The position numbers and the translations under genes are program-made. Below, piece after piece: positions 11,876-23,814 of a DNA stretch of 64,000 nucleotides; the stretch's first letter is position 1; each line of letters begins with the position of its first letter. This stretch comes from Hymenopus coronatus (taxonomy: Eukaryota > Arthropoda > Insecta > Mantodea > Hymenopodidae). Under the pieces are notes generated by a model that searched no databases, was not told the origin of the DNA, and worked only from the letters and a program-made list of their open reading frames with translations. The DNA is taken from NCBI GenBank assembly GCA_030762935.1, contig CM060898.1:95524781-95588780 (forward strand). The letters run 5' to 3'.

Positions 11876-12481
11876 TTCGGTAATCAATGTGTAAACCAAT
11901 GCCCAGTTGCAAATATGAATTTTGTTGTACTTATAGCCAAAAGGGTTACAGAAATTTAGACTAGTCCCAGAATCCTGGACATGGTTCACAGGAATCTGGC
12001 ATGTGTGCTCGCTATTCTCGGTTGGAGATCTCGCGCTGTTCTTCCTTGACATTTATCCAGCTGGTCCGAACTATCCTTCCGGATGAGTGGTGACTTCAGG
12101 AACTACCTACTTCAGCGTTATAGTGATATAGCACCCAAACCAAGTTATGCTGGCTCTCGATTTCAAACGTATTAAAGTCGAAACTTGACTCTCATTTACT
12201 GTGCTCCATGTGGTGGTTGAAAGCTGATACTTAGAATGTGTGCTCAAGCATGGCATAGATTAATTTTTTACTTATGGTAGCTGTCTCTGCGCAGTTTATT
12301 TCATAATTATCAATTCTGAAATATGCATACTTGAAGTGAAAACGTGTTGAACAGCATTGACAACATCGCATTATAGTGCAGAGTTTGGCAGCTAATCTGT
12401 ATGACCATCAACTCTCTGAAGGTGTAGGGTAAGACACCAAAACAGAGGTATAAGATTTAACAGTGGGATTTCTTAATTACC

Positions 12482-13020
12482 GGCATGTTTTCAAAGTCTA
12501 GTTGCCTTGTTTGCAACTGGCATTCGGGAGGTTTCGGATTCGATCCTCTGTGCCCGCCCTCTATGAACTGTATTTTTCGTGGTTTCCCCGGGTCAGCAGG
12601 CGAATACTGGGGTGCTTGCTCTTTTACTATGGCTTTCCTGTCGATCATTTCCTATACCCAACACTTCCCTCATTGCCATCTGTTTTAGGGTTGAAAGACC
12701 ATGCGACGGTGAAAGGCAGTTTACGGCTGGACTGTGGGTGTTGGCTTTGCAGAGGTTTCTTCCCTGGCGTCACTGAGAGTCTACTCTGTCAAGACCTGCC
12801 TCCGAGTATTCTCGCGTGGACCCCGTTTTAAGGGATTCCCGGCGGCTCGCGACTTCTGTATTGGCCCAGGCGTCGTCGAATGCGTTCGGACTGCAAGCTC
12901 TGGGACCCCGCTCATGTTTATGCAAGTCGTCACCCGGATCTGGACTCCCTTTGAGTCTCTCCCGCATCTCTCCCAGAAGGAAAAAGCAGTTTGGCTTACT
13001 TGCGGTGCTCTGGCCTAGTT
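12482..13020 (+). mobile_element. tRNA-derived SINE, ~0.5 kb
   Basis: Head GGCATGTTTTCAAAGTC, anticodon-arm-like CTTGTTTGCAAC, and B box TTTCGGATTCGATCCTC. The body has TTTCCCCGGGTCAGCAGGCG, CAGTTTACGGCTGGACTG and a GC-rich 3' part. Related blocks occur at 4215-4510 and 59410-59915. Four overlapping ORFs of 65-109 codons here are products of the GC-rich SINE body. No clear target duplication was found. Confidence 0.65.
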
Positions 13021-13940
13021 GTGAGTCCCCCTTCGTTCGTCATGATCTTTATTTTTATCTTTCTCATAAAACTAGTTTTGCAGCTTCAAAACAGCCTAGG
13101 GAAACGTTTTAATCTAATTTGCTTTAATTGGACGAATCTTACCTCAAAAGTTGCTTAAAAGTGTTGCGTCAAAATTTAATGGCATGTAAATAGTTATCAC
13201 ATTAAGCTCTGAAAAAAAAAATAAAAAGAGCAATATTTGTGTCAGTTAAAAATATATGGAATTTAACAATCTGACAAGCATAAAATATGCTATTAAACAC
13301 TCAAGCTATATTCGAAACTAGAAAGTTCTGAATTGTTATATTTATTTATTAAATATAAAATACACAAACCCCATTTCACCCTTAAAGTTATAGTGATGAT
13401 ACAACTGAATCTACAATATCAGTAAGTGCATGATTAGCCATAGGCTGAATTGAGGTCCTACTGCTAAAAGTACCTTTGTACATCAGCTCTTAATGTTAGA
13501 AGAAAAGACAACTTTCAGCACACGGGGTTTCAGCGCTAGAAAGCAAGGAAGGATCAAAGTGTGTTTCAACCTTTTACCAGCCCCCACTTTTCGACAGGGG
13601 TAGTAATTCCAAGCAGTTAAACACATAAATAATCGCAGTAACACAAAAACTCTGGTGCTTATTAGGGAGTTTGTGGCAGATGCCCTGATTGACACTTGTA
13701 CCGAGGTAAAGGTGACATTAATACTAATTTTTTCGGGTAACGTCCTATACCACCCCTCAAAATCTCCTCTTTGCCTAAGTAACTATCTTACCCCACTTTA
13801 TAACAAAGGACGCTACATTCAAGAATTGCTTTTGCATGTAGAACTGCACAACCTGAATATTATCAATGCGAAATCCGTATTTATTTCATTTAGACTTATT
13901 TGGGAAGATAATATTATGTTATTACTTATTCTTCCCGTAT
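13021..13940. other. Unassigned AT-rich sequence upstream of the jockey-type LINE
   Basis: Nothing recognisable up to about 13650. An open plus frame at 13655-13942 might be a decayed upstream LINE segment, but I cannot align it to one. Confidence 0.3.
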
Positions 13941-16080
13941 GACTTAATGCTTGTATGACTGTCTCTATACGTAATTGATGACAGAGAGAGACAAAATTTG
14001 TCGAAATTGCAGAGGAGAGAAAACAATTGACAATTTTGAGCAGTACAAACGAATACGTAACCAGACAACTCAAGCAATCAGAAACGCTAAGCGACAATAT
14101 ATGTATGTCGCAGTAAAGACTTCTGCTAACACTTCGGGACTTTGGAATGCTTTAAACAAAATAGGAATAGGTAAAACAAACGATCAGGTACCTTTAGACC
14201 TGCTTAATGATTACTTTACAAATGTTGCCACCATTCCATTAAACAAAGATAACACTATCAACGAACTGAAACAGAAAAAAGCTCTCCCTCCTGCGATGAA
14301 AAATTCCACTTCAATTATATTAATGATCTAGACGTAAATAAAACTTTATTGAGAATTAATACTAAAGACGAAGGATGTGACAACATTAACATCATTATGA
14401 TACGACTCATTCTAGACATAATACTGCCTAATGTGACTCATATTTAATGCACCAATAAATAACCTCTACGTTTCCCTACTATGGAAACAAGCCCTCGTTT
14501 TTAATTCCCCGAATGATTATCGGCCTATTAGTACCCTTGAATGAATAATTCACAGACACGTTACAGACTACCTCAACAAAAACAACCCCCTAAACGAATA
14601 TCAGTCCGACTTCAGACAGGGACACAATACAAATAGTGCATTATTAAAAGTTACTGAGGACACAGGTGAACAACATACAGCAGATAGTTGACCTTACTAA
14701 CATTATTGGATTTATCTAAAGCTTTTGATACAGTAGATATTGACTTATTAATGTGTAAACCTGAATTTTTGAGTATGTCAAATATGGTTACAACATGATT
14801 CAAATGTTATGTATCTGAGCGCCAGCAACTGTTGTGGATATAAATAGGTCAAACGGAAGGAAACGAAAGCTGGTGAGCCACAAGGTGCAATACTTGAACC
14901 CTTGTTGTTTGCTATTTACATAAATGGCATTAGAGAAACTAGATTACTAACACCATCTTTTCGCTGTCAACTTGAACCGTACTTACACACGGACCCTTGT
15001 GATTTAGTCAACTGAATTAACACTATGAAAACTTAAATTCAGTATCGACTTGGCCATTAAAACATGGATTATAGCTGAAGCCAGGAAAGTCACAGGCAAT
15101 TATTATGGGACACGAGAAGTTGTTGGGAACTCTAAATGTGAGTAACATACAACACATTGCATTAAATAATTCTGAAATACCATTTCGTAACACAGTAAAG
15201 AATCTTGGAGTTGATATGGATCAAAATTTAAACTGGAACACACAAACTACACATATGTGTAAAAAGTGTTCTCAATAGTCTATCCGTTAAAACCTATGAA
15301 TGACTTTCTACCGACTTCAATTAAGAAAATATTAATACAAGCGCTTGTGATGCCCATTTTGACAATTGTGACTCTCTTTTTACTAACCTTGCTGAAAATT
15401 TAACTATAAGACTTCAACGGGCTCAATATACGTGTGTACGCTTTGCATGCGATCTCCGTCGATTTGACCATGTTTCACCTTCATTCAAAACACTAAATGG
15501 CTCCTGCTTAGGGAGAGAATTGTGCTCTTTATCCTTGTTTGTCAACTCCTTCATTCTCGCATTCCAAACTATCTAAATGTTTGCTTCAAATACCTTTTTG
15601 CTATACCTATTCATCATACAACTTTCTATTCATCATCATTTACAATAAGTTTAGCTCGTCTTTGGAATTCCCTACCTGAAGACGCAAGGGACTGCCGGAA
15701 CGTTATACTGTGCAGGCAGAAAATTGGGGCATACATTCATAATCAAACCTAATCTGCTCCTGTATTAATATGATAAATACATCACTTTCTTTTATTGTTA
15801 TTAATATTTTATGTGCTAGTAAGTAATATGTATTCCAATTAAAAATATGACTAATATGCGTTTCATCTTACATTAAAAATTCCACTTAAAATAGTTTTAT
15901 TTACATTTTGTTTTTCATTTCATTTAATTTCCTTTTTAAATTGGTTTCTATTACGTTGTATAGAATTGTATTTGTTGTTTTTATTCATTGCATCACTACT
16001 GTATTGCATTTAATGTAGTGTCTGGTAGATTGGAAGAAAAAGATTTATGGCCTTAACTCTAGGACAAATAAATAAATAAA
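13941..16080 (+). mobile_element. Degenerate 5'-truncated jockey-type non-LTR retrotransposon
   Basis: Relic of an ORF2 encoding reverse transcriptase for target-primed retrotransposition. In several plus frames the order is: linker with RIRNQTTQAIRNAKRQY and LWNALNKIGIGKT (13975-14331); RT motif NDYRPIST near 14515; YQSDFRQGHNTNSALLK near 14600; motif-B-like PQGAILEPLLFAIYINGI near 14882; RLQRAQYTCVRFACDLRR near 15412; and the C-terminal signature LARLWNSLPEDARDCRNV (15522-15752). The YADD box is not recognisable. Many stops and frameshifts show long inactivity. No endonuclease region is seen, so the copy is 5' truncated or decayed. The 3' end is an AAAT tandem at about 16065-16080. The motifs and the C-terminal WNSLP motif support the jockey superfamily. 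Confidence 0.85.
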
Positions 16081-16265
16081 TGGCATGGAATCAGCTGGCT
16101 TCTTTCTATTTGTCCAAGGACACATACAGATATTTTCGCTAATCGTTTCTTGTAGTAGTCCGCTGAAAAGGGTAAACACTTAAGTACTCACTTAAGAAGT
16201 ATTTTATTCAACGCTACTGTACCTAGAGGTGCTCAGCTCCTCCCATATATAATGTAAGATACATT

Positions 16266-17184
16266 ATTACTTTCTCTGTACGTACTATGTACAGTTTATA
16301 GAGAAGGTATTGCATTCTACCTAAATTTTATGTAAGATATCCTCGGAAATATATGTTTTAAAATCTACTGAATAAAAAAAACACTTTTAGAAAAAGGTCC
16401 GTGTGTATGTGTGTGTCTTGTCTGTGGACAGTACAGCTCAAAAACTAAAAGACAGTTAATTGCCAAACTTGGTATTTAAGTTTAGTATAATTTACGGACA
16501 CGATACGAGGATTTTGAACAAAATCCGCCCACCCCAAACTACCGTTTACGTGGAAAATTGTTTGAAATTTTTGTTTTTTTCAAAAATGAAAAGTATTTTC
16601 TAAAGATTTTGATTAAAATATTGTATATTCAAGATATTTACATCAGAAACTAAATGCATATCTTGAACTTTCTGAGAATAGCTTCTGAAGGCCTGTTCAC
16701 TGTGGATGAATTTTGCTGCATTTTGGATAACTGTTAAACCTTAAGAAGTAAACAAAACTGCACTAATAATGTAGATCTCGTTAAAACACACAATTTATAT
16801 ATCATGTACATTTTTGACCGTTTTCGATATTCCTTGTTGTTGGTTTCAAGTTTAAGCTACTAACAAACGGTGTCACCTTACATTTTATCTTTTTTGTTTA
16901 TGGCTATGCAATGCGAACGGAACTTCAGTTGTTCACATATTGACCAGCTTTAAAAGGAGTTGATTATCGCTTTAGCTAAGTGTACTCATTTATTTCCCTT
17001 CCACTTGCAATGAAGCAAGTAATAAAACAACTTTTGCTAATGTTTATCTCGATTAGCAGAAGTAATGTAGATAAAAGAATAATCTTTTTAAGAATAGTTT
17101 GTTCGCAGAAGAAGAAGAAGAAGAAGAAGAAGAAGAAGAAGAAGAATAAGAAGTCGTGTGAATGTAACACGTCAGATTTTTTCT
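16266..17184 (-). repeat. R850 copy, full length, with GAA expansion
   Basis: Begins TACTTTCTCTGTACGTACTA with a partial hairpin and ends GAATGTAACACGTCAGATTT. A GAA tract replaces the usual CAGAACAGGTAGAGAAAG segment near the far end. Confidence 0.8.
17107..17150. repeat. (GAA)n microsatellite inside an R850 copy
   Basis: About 14 GAA units, expanded from a purine-rich CAGAA segment of the repeat. Confidence 0.95.
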
Positions 17185-17439
17185 GTTGATTCTAACTTCT
17201 ATCCAAAGGTTTTAATTAGATGAACTGTCGCGTCATCAATATTATTATAAATATGAGTGATTTTACAAGTAAACTATTTGGTACATGGTAAAATCTATAG
17301 TGTGATCCTTTTGGGTACGGATGAAATTAAATGTTATTATAAAGGACATTATGACTGTAGAAGACATTTTTGTTGATTATATTATGCTTTAAAGTTGGCA
17401 ATTTCCATATATGACAATAAACAATGAGTAATAATCTGA

Positions 17440-18375
17440 AACGACAAATAAACATTGCATAGATGATTAAAATGGCTACAAAATCAACAGCGGGCACAAT
17501 GTGTTCATTGGTAATGCTAAATTTGAGAGTCTTAAAACAGCTCAAAGGGAATTTCGATGTGAATATGGTAAGCGTAACGCATCCAAATACGATTTGATAA
17601 TGTTGTTGTATCGAACATTTGCAGAAGCAGGCTCTGTGTTAAAACAAAAAAACATACAGGAGGTCGCAGGCAAAACCCAGTACGAGAAGTTATCTCTAAA
17701 GCTATGACAAGGAGTCGAAAGTACCTGAAATTGTATCCAATATACCTACAACGTCCACAAGCCTTACGTAATGAGGATCATGAAGCTTGTTTCAATTTTG
17801 CATCCATTGTTTGCCGACGGATTGAAGGTGATGAGAGCTTCTAAAACAAATGGTTATTTACAGCTACTTTTTTATGTCAGCGGGAGAGTAAACACACACA
17901 ACTGCATTCATTGTTTAGGCAAGAGAAAATCCACATATGGTGTGGAGTGAGCCGCAATAAAGTATATGGATCATTCTTCTTTGCAGAAAAGACAATAACC
18001 CATAAATCTTACTTGGATATGTTGCAGTTGTTTCTGTTCCCACAACTTCAGGAAGGTAACAAATATGGACATTTTATTTCAGCAAGATGGTGCATCCCCT
18101 CACTCGGCATGGGACGTTCGTAGTTTTCTAAACGCCACTTTCAATGGTATGTGGTGTAGTCCTGGTGGGCCCATTAACTTCTAACCCCTTCTTGTGTGGG
18201 GTCTTGTTAAAGACACTACCTATGCACAGAAATCAGGAACATTGATGATATGAGAATAAAAATTACCCAGCCTTTTCAGAAAATCATCCCTCTTATTTTA
18301 CAGCGGACATGGCTGAGGAATTTCCCATCTTTCAGTGTTGTATACCCAAAATTTCAACAAATAAAGTTCATTAGT
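17440..18375 (+). mobile_element. Decayed mariner-type (DUF4817/DDE_3-like) transposase gene
   Basis: A DNA transposase relic that would cut and paste a mariner-like element. Plus-strand frames give, in order: LKTAQREFRCEYGKRNASKY (17501-17707), like the N-terminal HTH region; YPIYLQRPQALRNEDHEACF near 17730, the linker; IHIWCGVSRNKVYGSFFFAE (17911-18123), the block following the first catalytic Asp; QQDGASPHSAWDVRSFLN near 18078, which keeps the second Asp; and VWGLVKDTTY near 18197. Stops and at least two frameshifts separate the pieces. The SDEATFH-type motif is missing. Terminal inverted repeats were not found. Confidence 0.75.
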
Positions 18376-18489
18376 AAACTTTTTAAGATGGTTTTATTTT
18401 ATCCATACCCTACATAATATAATTAATAATGTCTATGACAGTTGTGGGCAAGTTGACAGTTCTGATATTAGAATAAAATAACTGATTAA

Positions 18490-19190
18490 GCCTGCTCTAC
18501 TAATATTCACAATTCTATTCTGCATAGATAATATAGATAACTCTTACCAGCAATTGTAAACAATATCTGGTAAACGTGGGAAAACAGAAAATACCTTTTT
18601 TGCTTACTTTTGCCCAGCATAGGGTAAATGTTCATAATTATCCAGAACTGTGATCCTGTACTGTAATTAATACAGTGCTTTCGATTTATGGTGAGGTCAT
18701 TTGAAATGAGTACTAACCTTGTTATAAGGTTGTTGAAAGTGATATCCATCTGTGCGAAGACGTTCTATACAATGTCGCATGAAATTACCATTCTCATACC
18801 TTGCGTAATGTTCACAATGTCTGCACTATAGTCATACAGTTAGGGTTTGTTTTAAAAGTGTAGTAGCTGTATGAATAGAGGTTTCTGGAACACTCAAGTG
18901 CAGTGGAACACGCTGAACGACTTCTTAATTGAACGGTCGAATACAGAACCAATGTCGTCTAGCTTCCCTTCATTAAAACATGTCGTTTTCGTTTCTTTTG
19001 TTTAGTAATTCCGTTGTTTTAAATGTATTGATCAACCGTCTCACAGTGTCTCTATGCCGAACTGGATAACCAGGAAATTACTGCTGAAATTTGCTACCCA
19101 CCTTACACATGATTCAGTTTTCACTTGTGAACCGTATAAAAAGTACGCTGCTCAAGCTTGAATGTTTTTTTGGTAGGCATTTCCGTGGAC
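18490..19190 (-). mobile_element. N-terminal remnant of a second mariner-type transposase, convergent
   Basis: Minus-strand frames near 19070-18830 give FPGYPVRHRDTVRRLINTFK and then VPETSIHTATTLLKQTLTV. These match the pattern of the N-terminal HTH domain of DUF4817-type transposases (FPGxPVPxRxTIxRLVxxFxxTG, then SxxSxxTATKLLKLKPYRV). Stops occur throughout and the DDE catalytic core is not recognisable. It faces the plus-strand transposase at 17.4-18.4 kb, with about 100 bp between them. The sequences are too different to be arms of one palindrome. Confidence 0.55.
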
Positions 19191-19443
19191 TAATAAGAGA
19201 ATAACATTCGAAACACTTCAGAACCCGAAGACAGAGCAACGACTGAGATATCTCGCAGCTGATAAACGTATCCTTGACACGTCCTTACCGTTTCTACGCA
19301 GTGGCATAATACCAAAGTCATACTGTCTCGACTGATATGTGTCCTTGGCATAAAAGAAAGGCATAGTATTCATTGCTAATATACTCGTACTACAAAATTT
19401 TTCAAACAGTTGAAGCATCAGCCTCCTGTATACTATAGTTGTG

Positions 19444-19601
19444 TTTTACTTTCTCTACCATGTACAATGTACATAGTAGATAGAAATTCACCCATAAATT
19501 CGATACCTAGAATCACCGGAAATGCGTGCTTTGAGGTTCCCTGAGTAAAAAAAAAAAAAAAACGTTTTTTAGAAAACCCCTGTATGTGCGTGTGAGAGAG
19601 A

Positions 19602-19639
<38 letters not shown>

Positions 19640-20116
19640 ACAGCTTAATTTGAAAACGAAAAGTGTGTTAAATACCAAACTTGCTATTCAAGTTCAGCAA
19701 TCTTCCAGCGATGCGGCGCAAAGATTTTCAAGAAAATCCCCAGACCTCAAACTGTATTTTACATGGGAAAATGTTTGACTAAAACGATTTTGTTTAATAC
19801 ACCATTATATACCATCTGCAGTACTAGTTACTCTGGTTGACTTTTACATAACTGGTAATAAAGAGATAGAGATAGACAAAAGAGATAGACGAACTGTTAC
19901 GACATAAAAATGCATATCTCGTTAAAACACACAATTTATGTCATATGCAAATGTTTGTGGAACTAACCATTTCGGGGATATTTCTTGTGATTCAATTAAA
20001 TTTTCTAATACCTATAGGTACTTTTCTCATATAGGATGTCGACAACGTTTTTCTCACCCCCCCCCCCTCTCCTGACGATGCAAAGGAACGAAATTCAACG
20101 TCATCATATAGCTTTT
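19444..20116 (-). repeat. R850 copy, far end truncated
   Basis: Hairpin TCTCTACCATGTACAATG is followed by TAGATAGAAATTCACCC. A GA microsatellite occupies the usual GT tract. It stops at CATCATATAGC and is followed immediately by another minus copy, giving a head-to-tail pair. Confidence 0.75.
19592..19639. repeat. (GA)n microsatellite inside an R850 copy
   Basis: GA tract sitting exactly where other copies carry a GT/CA tract. Confidence 0.95.
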
Positions 20117-20998
20117 TGCTTTCTCTACAAGTAGTGTATACATACACAGGAGATAGAAAATCATTGTATTCCACCCAAAAATTCTATACCTAGATTTCAC
20201 AGGAAATGCATGTTTCGAGCCATGATTCCAACAGAAACCCTTCTAGTAAAAGGGGCGCGCGTGCGTCTTTGTGTGTGACTGTGTGTGTTTGTGTGTGTGT
20301 GTATCTGTGAGCAGCATAATTAAAATAAAAGGCCTTTAAACACCATAATACTATTTAAGGTTCAGTATATTCTAAGGATGCAACGCGAAGACTGTCAGGA
20401 AAGTCGACCAAACCCAAACTACCCTTTAGATGCAAGGTTTTTCGAACTATGCGGTTTTCTCAAAAATCATTCTAACGATTTTGATGAAAATACTGTATAT
20501 TAAAGATATTTACATGAACATAAAATATACCTATATCTTAAATTTGTTAGGAATATCTAAAGACTTCTTCATTCGAAATTACTTTTGCATAACTGGTAAA
20601 CTGTAAAACTTCCTTCATAAAAATGTAGATTTCGTTAAAATACACAATTTATGAATATGTATTTTTTGTAGAGCCTCCCATTTCCAAGATATTTCTTGTT
20701 AATTGTTTTAAGAGTTCCAATACTTAGATTTTTCTCAAATGGGAGTCGTTATTCATTTCTGTTTTTCCTTTTATCTAAAGGCAAAGGAACTTCGATTGCA
20801 ACAGATAGCGACTAGCTCTTAAAAGATTTGACTATCGGTTTAGCCTAGTGTATTACCTTATTCCCCTCTACTTATTTCTAGCAGGAACTAAGTAGTATAA
20901 ACATTTGTGCTAATTTTTGTCTCAATTAGCACGATTAGTAGAGAGAAGAATATGCTTTTGTAAGAATCATTTGTTACATAATACGAGATAAAGGAGGT
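20117..20998 (-). repeat. R850 copy, full length
   Basis: GCTTTCTCTACAAGTAG at the left, a GT tract near 20270-20305, CAACGCGAAGACTGTCAGG in the conserved block, and a worn right end at ATACGAGATAAAGG. Confidence 0.75.
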
Positions 20999-21090
20999 AT
21001 ATTTCCTGTGAAATCTCGGTAGCAGCTTTTGGGTGGAATATAGTACCTTCTCTGCCTTCTTTGCACATTGTACGTAGTAGTACTAAGTAT
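20999..21090 (+). repeat. R850 hairpin-end fragment
   Basis: GTGAAATCTCGGTAGCAGC, TTTTGGGTGGAATATAGTAC, CTTCTCTGCC and a decayed GTACGTAGTAG hairpin. It is inverted relative to the preceding copy. Confidence 0.6.
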
Positions 21091-21092
21091 TT

Positions 21093-21805
21093 TGCCGTTT
21101 GCGAATCCTTAAACTGGACACCGAATTTTGCTCTCAATTGCTTCCTCCTTTAAAGTCCAATATTTCCGTTTTTCCTTTAAACCGTCTAGTAGTTGACTAA
21201 TTATTCTTAGGAGTCTAATTGTCCCTTCTATACGTTTCCTTCTATGGTATTATGCAACAGACAGTTTCTTCTTAGAATATGCCCTATCCAGCATATTTTG
21301 CTCCTGTGAATGGTTAAGATTGATTTCTTCTCACCCACTCTATTCAGGTCTCTTCATTTGTCGCTATGTCCGTCCACTGTATCTTTTCTATCCGTCTCCA
21401 GCACATCTCAAAACTCTCCAAATAGTTGTTATCCATTTTCCCCAAAGTACACGTTCCAATCCATTGAGAAGAATGCTCTGAATGTAACAGTTTACTATAC
21501 TTTTTCTTAGCTCTAGGTTAAAATTGCTAGTCAGCAATGAAGGTTTTCTTGGCCGTGGAAATCGGTGATCTAATCTCCTTGGTCCAAAAGGCGTTCTTCG
21601 TCAGTGAACTTCCCAAATACTTGAATTGAATTCTTGATTTACGCTTACAATTCGGAAAGGATTTTGTCTTTGATATCCTCATCACTTTTGATTTCTCTAT
21701 GTTGATTTCCATTCCATATTTCCTTCCTGTTTCTACCAGCCTGTTGATCATTCCTGCAGTTTTTGTTGTTTCTTTGCCAGAAGCACCACTTTAACTTTTA
21801 CAAAT
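21093..21805 (-). mobile_element. RTE/BovB-like LINE, 3' part of reverse transcriptase ORF
   Basis: Minus-strand translation gives VLLAKKQQKLQEMINRLVE near 21795, then TGRKYGMEINIEKSKVMRIS and FKYLGSSLTKNAF (21527-21751). Further down are FEMCWRRIEKIQWTD near 21390 and CWIGHILRRNCLLHNTIEG near 21285. This order is the region after the YADD box of RTE-type LINEs found in many insects, including the C-terminal W-I-G-H-I-L-R motif. Stops and frame changes show it is dead. The 5' part continues at 23815-24850; about 2 kb of unrelated DNA separates them. Confidence 0.85.
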
Positions 21806-21840
21806 GTCTTTAATATGTTTAATCACAAGAGCTAGGAAGT

Positions 21841-22080
21841 TTTTTTTTTTTTTTTAAAAAACAGTAACGGAGTCTGATCAGGACTCCGGTACTGTATCCC
21901 TATTTACATTTCCCCCCGTAGGTTTTACTGATTACTGGTTTTACTGTTTCTTTTACAAACATATACACATTGCACAAACATATAACACCCATGCCCAAGG
22001 CGGGACTCGAACCCACGATCTCCTACCCACGAAGCACCAAAGCGAGACGCTTTAGCGAGCGTGGCCATGGGGACCGGCCG
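21841..22080 (-). mobile_element. tRNA-derived SINE
   Basis: Minus strand from 22080: GGCCGGTCCCCATGGCCACG, CTCGCTTTGGTGCTTCGTGG, then a perfect B box GTGGGTTCGAGTCCCGC. The body is short and ends with a small palindrome GGAGTCCTGATCAGACTCC and an A tail (T run at 21841-21855 on the plus strand). It looks like a class II tRNA with a long variable arm, but there is no closing acceptor stem. Confidence 0.65.
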
Positions 22081-22489
22081 GAAGTTCGTACCGTTCACTG
22101 TACCGCATACAGGTTGCGACCGACCGTTTCACAGTATCAAAACAAGTCATTGATAAGAACGCAGGGGGGAGAGGTAAACAAGTCTGTTGTCAAGTACTGT
22201 TTCAAGAGAACAAAAATGATTTATGAGGCATTCGTAAAAGCACACCTATTTAGATCATTATTTACACCATACAAATTGTAACTTATACAAGGCTGACTCT
22301 GACTGATTTCCTTCTTTACATATATACATTATGAAAAATCCAAGCAATTATAACCGAATTGTAATATTTACTCATCGAATGTAAAATAATATCCAAATAA
22401 TACATTTAATGTCTTAAATATGTTCAGATTCTTACCAGATAAAAACTAAAGCAGGAATTAAACTAAATATTTACTCTTCTGCGTATTAC

Positions 22490-22770
22490 TGAAACCTATA
22501 TGTACTTCTGAAGCCTTTGAAATGAAAACATCATTCTACGTTCCAGCAAACAAGATTTGTAATGTGAAAAACCTCGTTCCACTTCGCATGATGTATCAGT
22601 ATCACTAAGCAAATAGCATTTGTTGGGATCTACAAAGGCAACTTGTATGCGATACATCACACTGAATCCTTCATCCTTTTCATTTACACTTTTCATTTTC
22701 ATCTTTATTTTAGTAGGATGCTCGTGGATTAGTAGATCCGTCTTGACAGTTCTTCTATATGCCACACAGT
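22490..22770 (-). mobile_element. hAT-like transposase C-terminal remnant
   Basis: Open for 89 codons on the minus strand. The segment CEVERGFSHYKSCLLERR followed by MMFSFQRLQKYI resembles the end of hAT family transposases, where a conserved (C/A)ERSFSxYKxxLxDRR segment lies in the dimerisation region. The upstream sequence (GFSVMYRIQVAFVDPNKC) is not diagnostic. No zinc finger, catalytic core or terminal repeats are seen. It could instead be a domesticated or chance resemblance. Confidence 0.45.
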
Positions 22771-23814
22771 TTCATTTCAGCTACATACTTTTGAACTATA
22801 CCAGTGTGGTAGTTGTAGGTAACTTTCTGAACAAATTTGCAATCAATAATATGTTTCTGTGGAGCCTTTCTGTCACTATACGTTTGACAGTTTCTTTACT
22901 AGAATTGCCACCGGTTTCTAAATAAGTACATGCATAAATGCTGCTAGAAAACTTACTATGCTTGTAAAACAAGTTAAGTTTGTTCACACTTGAGCAGAAC
23001 TAAGATGTTATTCGAACGCCTTCCTTCCAAATGATGTGGTTCTGTGTTATGCAGCGATAGCTGTTTTGCAGTAATGGGTTGCAGTCCAAGTTGATATTTG
23101 CTCACACAAACAGCGCCGCATGGTATTGCCAAACCTGGCCGCTCTTACTCTGCATAAGGGAATCGGTATGAACTTCCTAGCTCTGTTAATTACATACATA
23201 TTATTTTGAGATTGCATACCTTAATATACAATTTTGACGTTCTCTACATATAAATCATATTTAACATTAAGTGCTTTTATTGTGTCAATGCACCTACATT
23301 TTAATAACTGCAAATGTATATTTTAATGCGAAATTTTGTCAAACATTGCAAATGAGTAAGAATATAAACACTAAGTAATTCAACGCAGACTAAAAGTCAT
23401 GTGAAGTTATTTTTTGTTTAGAAAGTGTTGCATGAAAGGACTAGAAAATGAAAATTTATAGCTTGTATTTTAGCACTTTAATTTGAAAGTATACCTTATA
23501 TATGTACTTTTGAGAGCGATAACTAACAATTTAGAAATGACAATGAACAACTTTTGTGTATTCATTTAATATTTTGAGAATATACATATTAACTTTAGAC
23601 GTCTTTGTATATAAAAATGTAGTGACAGAGTCTGTAAACGCCAAATGGTATAAGTTGAATGTTTGATTAATATCTGTCTTAAGTTTTAAAGCACTTGAAA
23701 GTTTATAATGTTTACTATTAAAAATGTTATATTCTTGGTATTTGCAATTTTGTATGCTTTGGCATATATATGGTCAAGGCCTGTTTGACCAACATGAACC
23801 TGCAGATCGCAATC

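Larger units (their letters stand above)
9896..12481. other. Mostly unassigned sequence with two long microsatellites
   Basis: The largest stretch without a recognised element. TAGCTAAGTGGGTAAGCATC near 10493 resembles a pol III A box but no B box follows. The 10.99-11.28 kb interval is less AT-rich. No ORF resembles a protein; those at 9996-10357 and 11777-12052 are microsatellite read-through. Confidence 0.3.
21806..23814. other. ~2.0 kb insertion splitting the RTE-like LINE
   Basis: Everything between the two LINE halves. It contains a tRNA-like SINE (21841-22080, minus) and a hAT-like C-terminal remnant (22490-22770, minus). The rest, including 23.17-23.80 kb, is very AT-rich and unrecognised. 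Flanks CTTTAACT (left) and TCTAAACT (right) agree at only 5 of 8 positions, so no target duplication is claimed. Confidence 0.65.

Noticed and set aside
12502..13018. Set of four overlapping plus ORFs (65-109 codons) as exons
   Set aside because: They lie entirely within the ~0.5-kb SINE and no frame is preferred.
21806..23814. Claim that the 2-kb insert is a complete hAT element with 8-bp duplication
   Set aside because: Flanking octamers agree at only 5 of 8 positions and no terminal inverted repeats were found.
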